Below, piece by piece: positions 13,973 through 14,964 of a stretch of 14,964 nucleotides of DNA. Each line of letters opens with the position of its first letter. Within the stretch, counting starts at the first letter, position 1. A program made the translations under genes and the position numbers. The DNA is taken from positions 24,660-39,623 of the forward strand of contig DDGE01000011.1 of assembly GCA_002337545.1 (NCBI GenBank), in the 5' to 3' direction. The notes below the pieces were generated by a model. It had not been told where the DNA came from and made no database searches. It worked only from the letters and a program-made list of their open reading frames with translations. The stretch comes from Phycisphaerales bacterium UBA1910 (GTDB lineage: Bacteria; Planctomycetota; Phycisphaerae; Phycisphaerales; UBA1924).

Positions 13973-14964
13973 ATGACCCAGGCAACGACGAGCATGTCAT
14001 CCAATACGAGTCAGCACGCACCTGATGGGCGAGCCGTCGTCGGCTGCCAGCAGCTGACCAAGGTCTTCAAGGACTTCTGGATGCGTGACCGTGCGCGTGC
14101 GGTCGACAAGCTCGACCTGGTCATCAAAGAGCATGAGGTGTTCGGGCTCCTCGGTCCCAACGGTTCAGGCAAAAGCACGACGATCAAGCTCATCCTCGGG
14201 CTCCTGAAGCCCACGAGCGGTCGCGTTGCGGTATTTGGCAAAGCGCCCACCGATGTGGCCATCAAGAAGCGGATCGGATATCTCCCCGAAGAGAGCTATC
14301 TCTACCCGTTCCTCAACGCCCGTGAAACGCTCGATTATTACGCGAAGCTGTTCGGGCTCGATGCGAAGACTCGCAAAGCTCGCATCGACGAGCTTCTGCA
14401 CATGGTCGGGCTCGAGCACGCCCAGTTCCGACCGGTTCGAGAATACTCCAAGGGGATGCAGCGCCGCATCGGGATTGCCCAAGCGCTCATCAACGATCCC
14501 GATCTCCTGATTCTCGATGAGCCCACAACGGGGCTTGATCCGATCGGTACGCGTCAGGTCAAGGACCTGATTATCGAGTTGGGACGAAGGGGAAAGACCG
14601 TAATCCTCTCAAGTCACCTGCTCAGCGATGTTGAAGATGTTGTCGATCGCATGGTCATCCTGTACGGCGGCCGCATCCGCGGCGAGGGAACCTGCGAGGA
14701 ACTTCTCTCAAGCAACGAACGAACCATCATCGAGACGGATGAGCTCGACGACCAGACCATCGCAGAGATCGATGAGGTTATTCGCAGACGAACCGGCGGA
14801 GAGAAGTCCATCCGAGGTGTCACTGCGCCTCGCCAGCGTCTCGAAGAACTGTTCCTCGGGATCGTGGAGCAGGCGCAGCACGACAAGGCGAGCACCTCTG
14901 GCGCGATGCAGGGCGGCGAAACCGCGGCATTCCTGCGTGGCGAGCAGACTGAAGCACGCCAGGG
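13973..14964 (+). CDS. ABC-2 type transporter ATPase (runs off the window end)
   Basis: The frame opens at ATG 13973, directly after the stop of the HflK-like gene, and is still open at 14964, giving at least 330 residues. Walker A is GPNGSGKST (61-69). The Q-loop region reads GYLPEES, with Glu in place of Gln as is common in ABC-2 ATPases. The signature is YSKGMQRR (158-165), Walker B is LLILDEP (178-184), the D-loop is GLDP and the switch histidine is H215 (SSHLL). All parts for ATP hydrolysis look intact. A C-terminal extension after about residue 240 is typical of this subfamily. It would power an exporter permease, either one encoded just past the window or the one at 7398-8915. ATG at 13994 (residue 8) is another possible start. 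The zero-base gap implies coupling with the SPFH genes. Confidence 0.93.
   Translation, partial: MTQATTSMSSNTSQHAPDGRAVVGCQQLTKVFKDFWMRDRARAVDKLDLVIKEHEVFGLLGPNGSGKSTTIKLILGLLKPTSGRVAVFGKAPTDVAIKKRIGYLPEESYLYPFLNARETLDYYAKLFGLDAKTRKARIDELLHMVGLEHAQFRPVREYSKGMQRRIGIAQALINDPDLLILDEPTTGLDPIGTRQVKDLIIELGRRGKTVILSSHLLSDVEDVVDRMVILYGGRIRGEGTCEELLSSNERTIIETDELDDQTIAEIDEVIRRRTGGEKSIRGVTAPRQRLEELFLGIVEQAQHDKASTSGAMQGGETAAFLRGEQTEARQ

Noticed and set aside
1..14964. Search by eye for CRISPR arrays, insertion sequences, integrases and phage genes
   Set aside because: No spaced direct repeats, transposase or integrase motifs were seen. The tRNA has no integrase or duplicated 3' end beside it.

Overview
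The window looks like a piece of a GC-rich bacterial chromosome, most likely a planctomycete of the Phycisphaerae type. This is an inference from the mix of genes: a CheA/CheX/CheY/CheW set, a GGLG-type family 4 glycosyltransferase, and a run of three SPFH genes leading into an ABC ATPase. No marker gene (rRNA, ribosomal protein) is present to prove it. There is no sign of phage, insertion sequence or CRISPR array.

Left part (about 98-4160, minus strand): a compact chemotaxis-type signalling operon read in the order cheW, an unrecognised 115-residue gene, cheA, cheX, cheY, with gaps of only 10-36 bases. CheW and the CheW-like end of CheA would couple the kinase to receptors encoded elsewhere. 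CheA would phosphorylate CheY, and CheX would dephosphorylate it. No receptor, CheR or CheB is seen here. Directly upstream of cheW lies what looks like a frameshifted, truncated relic of another response-regulator receiver domain (4177-4303). It is followed by a self-contained tRNA-Leu(GAG) unit on the minus strand with its own promoter and a strong intrinsic terminator.

Middle part (about 4771-7401, plus strand): an acidic protein of unknown function, a glycogen-synthase-like family 4 glycosyltransferase, and a small two-helix membrane protein whose start overlaps the glycosyltransferase stop (ATGA). The last gene is visibly AT-richer than the gene before it. It meets a convergent ABC-2 type permease (7398-8915, minus) with overlapping stop codons.

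Right part (about 9300-14964, plus strand): an apparent operon of three membrane proteins with SPFH/band-7 domains, then an ABC-2 type ATPase that runs off the end of the window. The first SPFH protein is unusual in carrying about seven membrane helices before its SPFH domain; the other two resemble HflC and HflK, in the order HflC then HflK. The last three genes are separated by 3 and 0 bases, which suggests translational coupling. My reading is that the SPFH proteins form a membrane scaffold that works with an ABC transporter. The ATPase's partner could be the divergent permease at 7398-8915 or a gene just beyond the window. The 384-base divergent spacer (8916-9299) contains no convincing gene but has five short hairpins.
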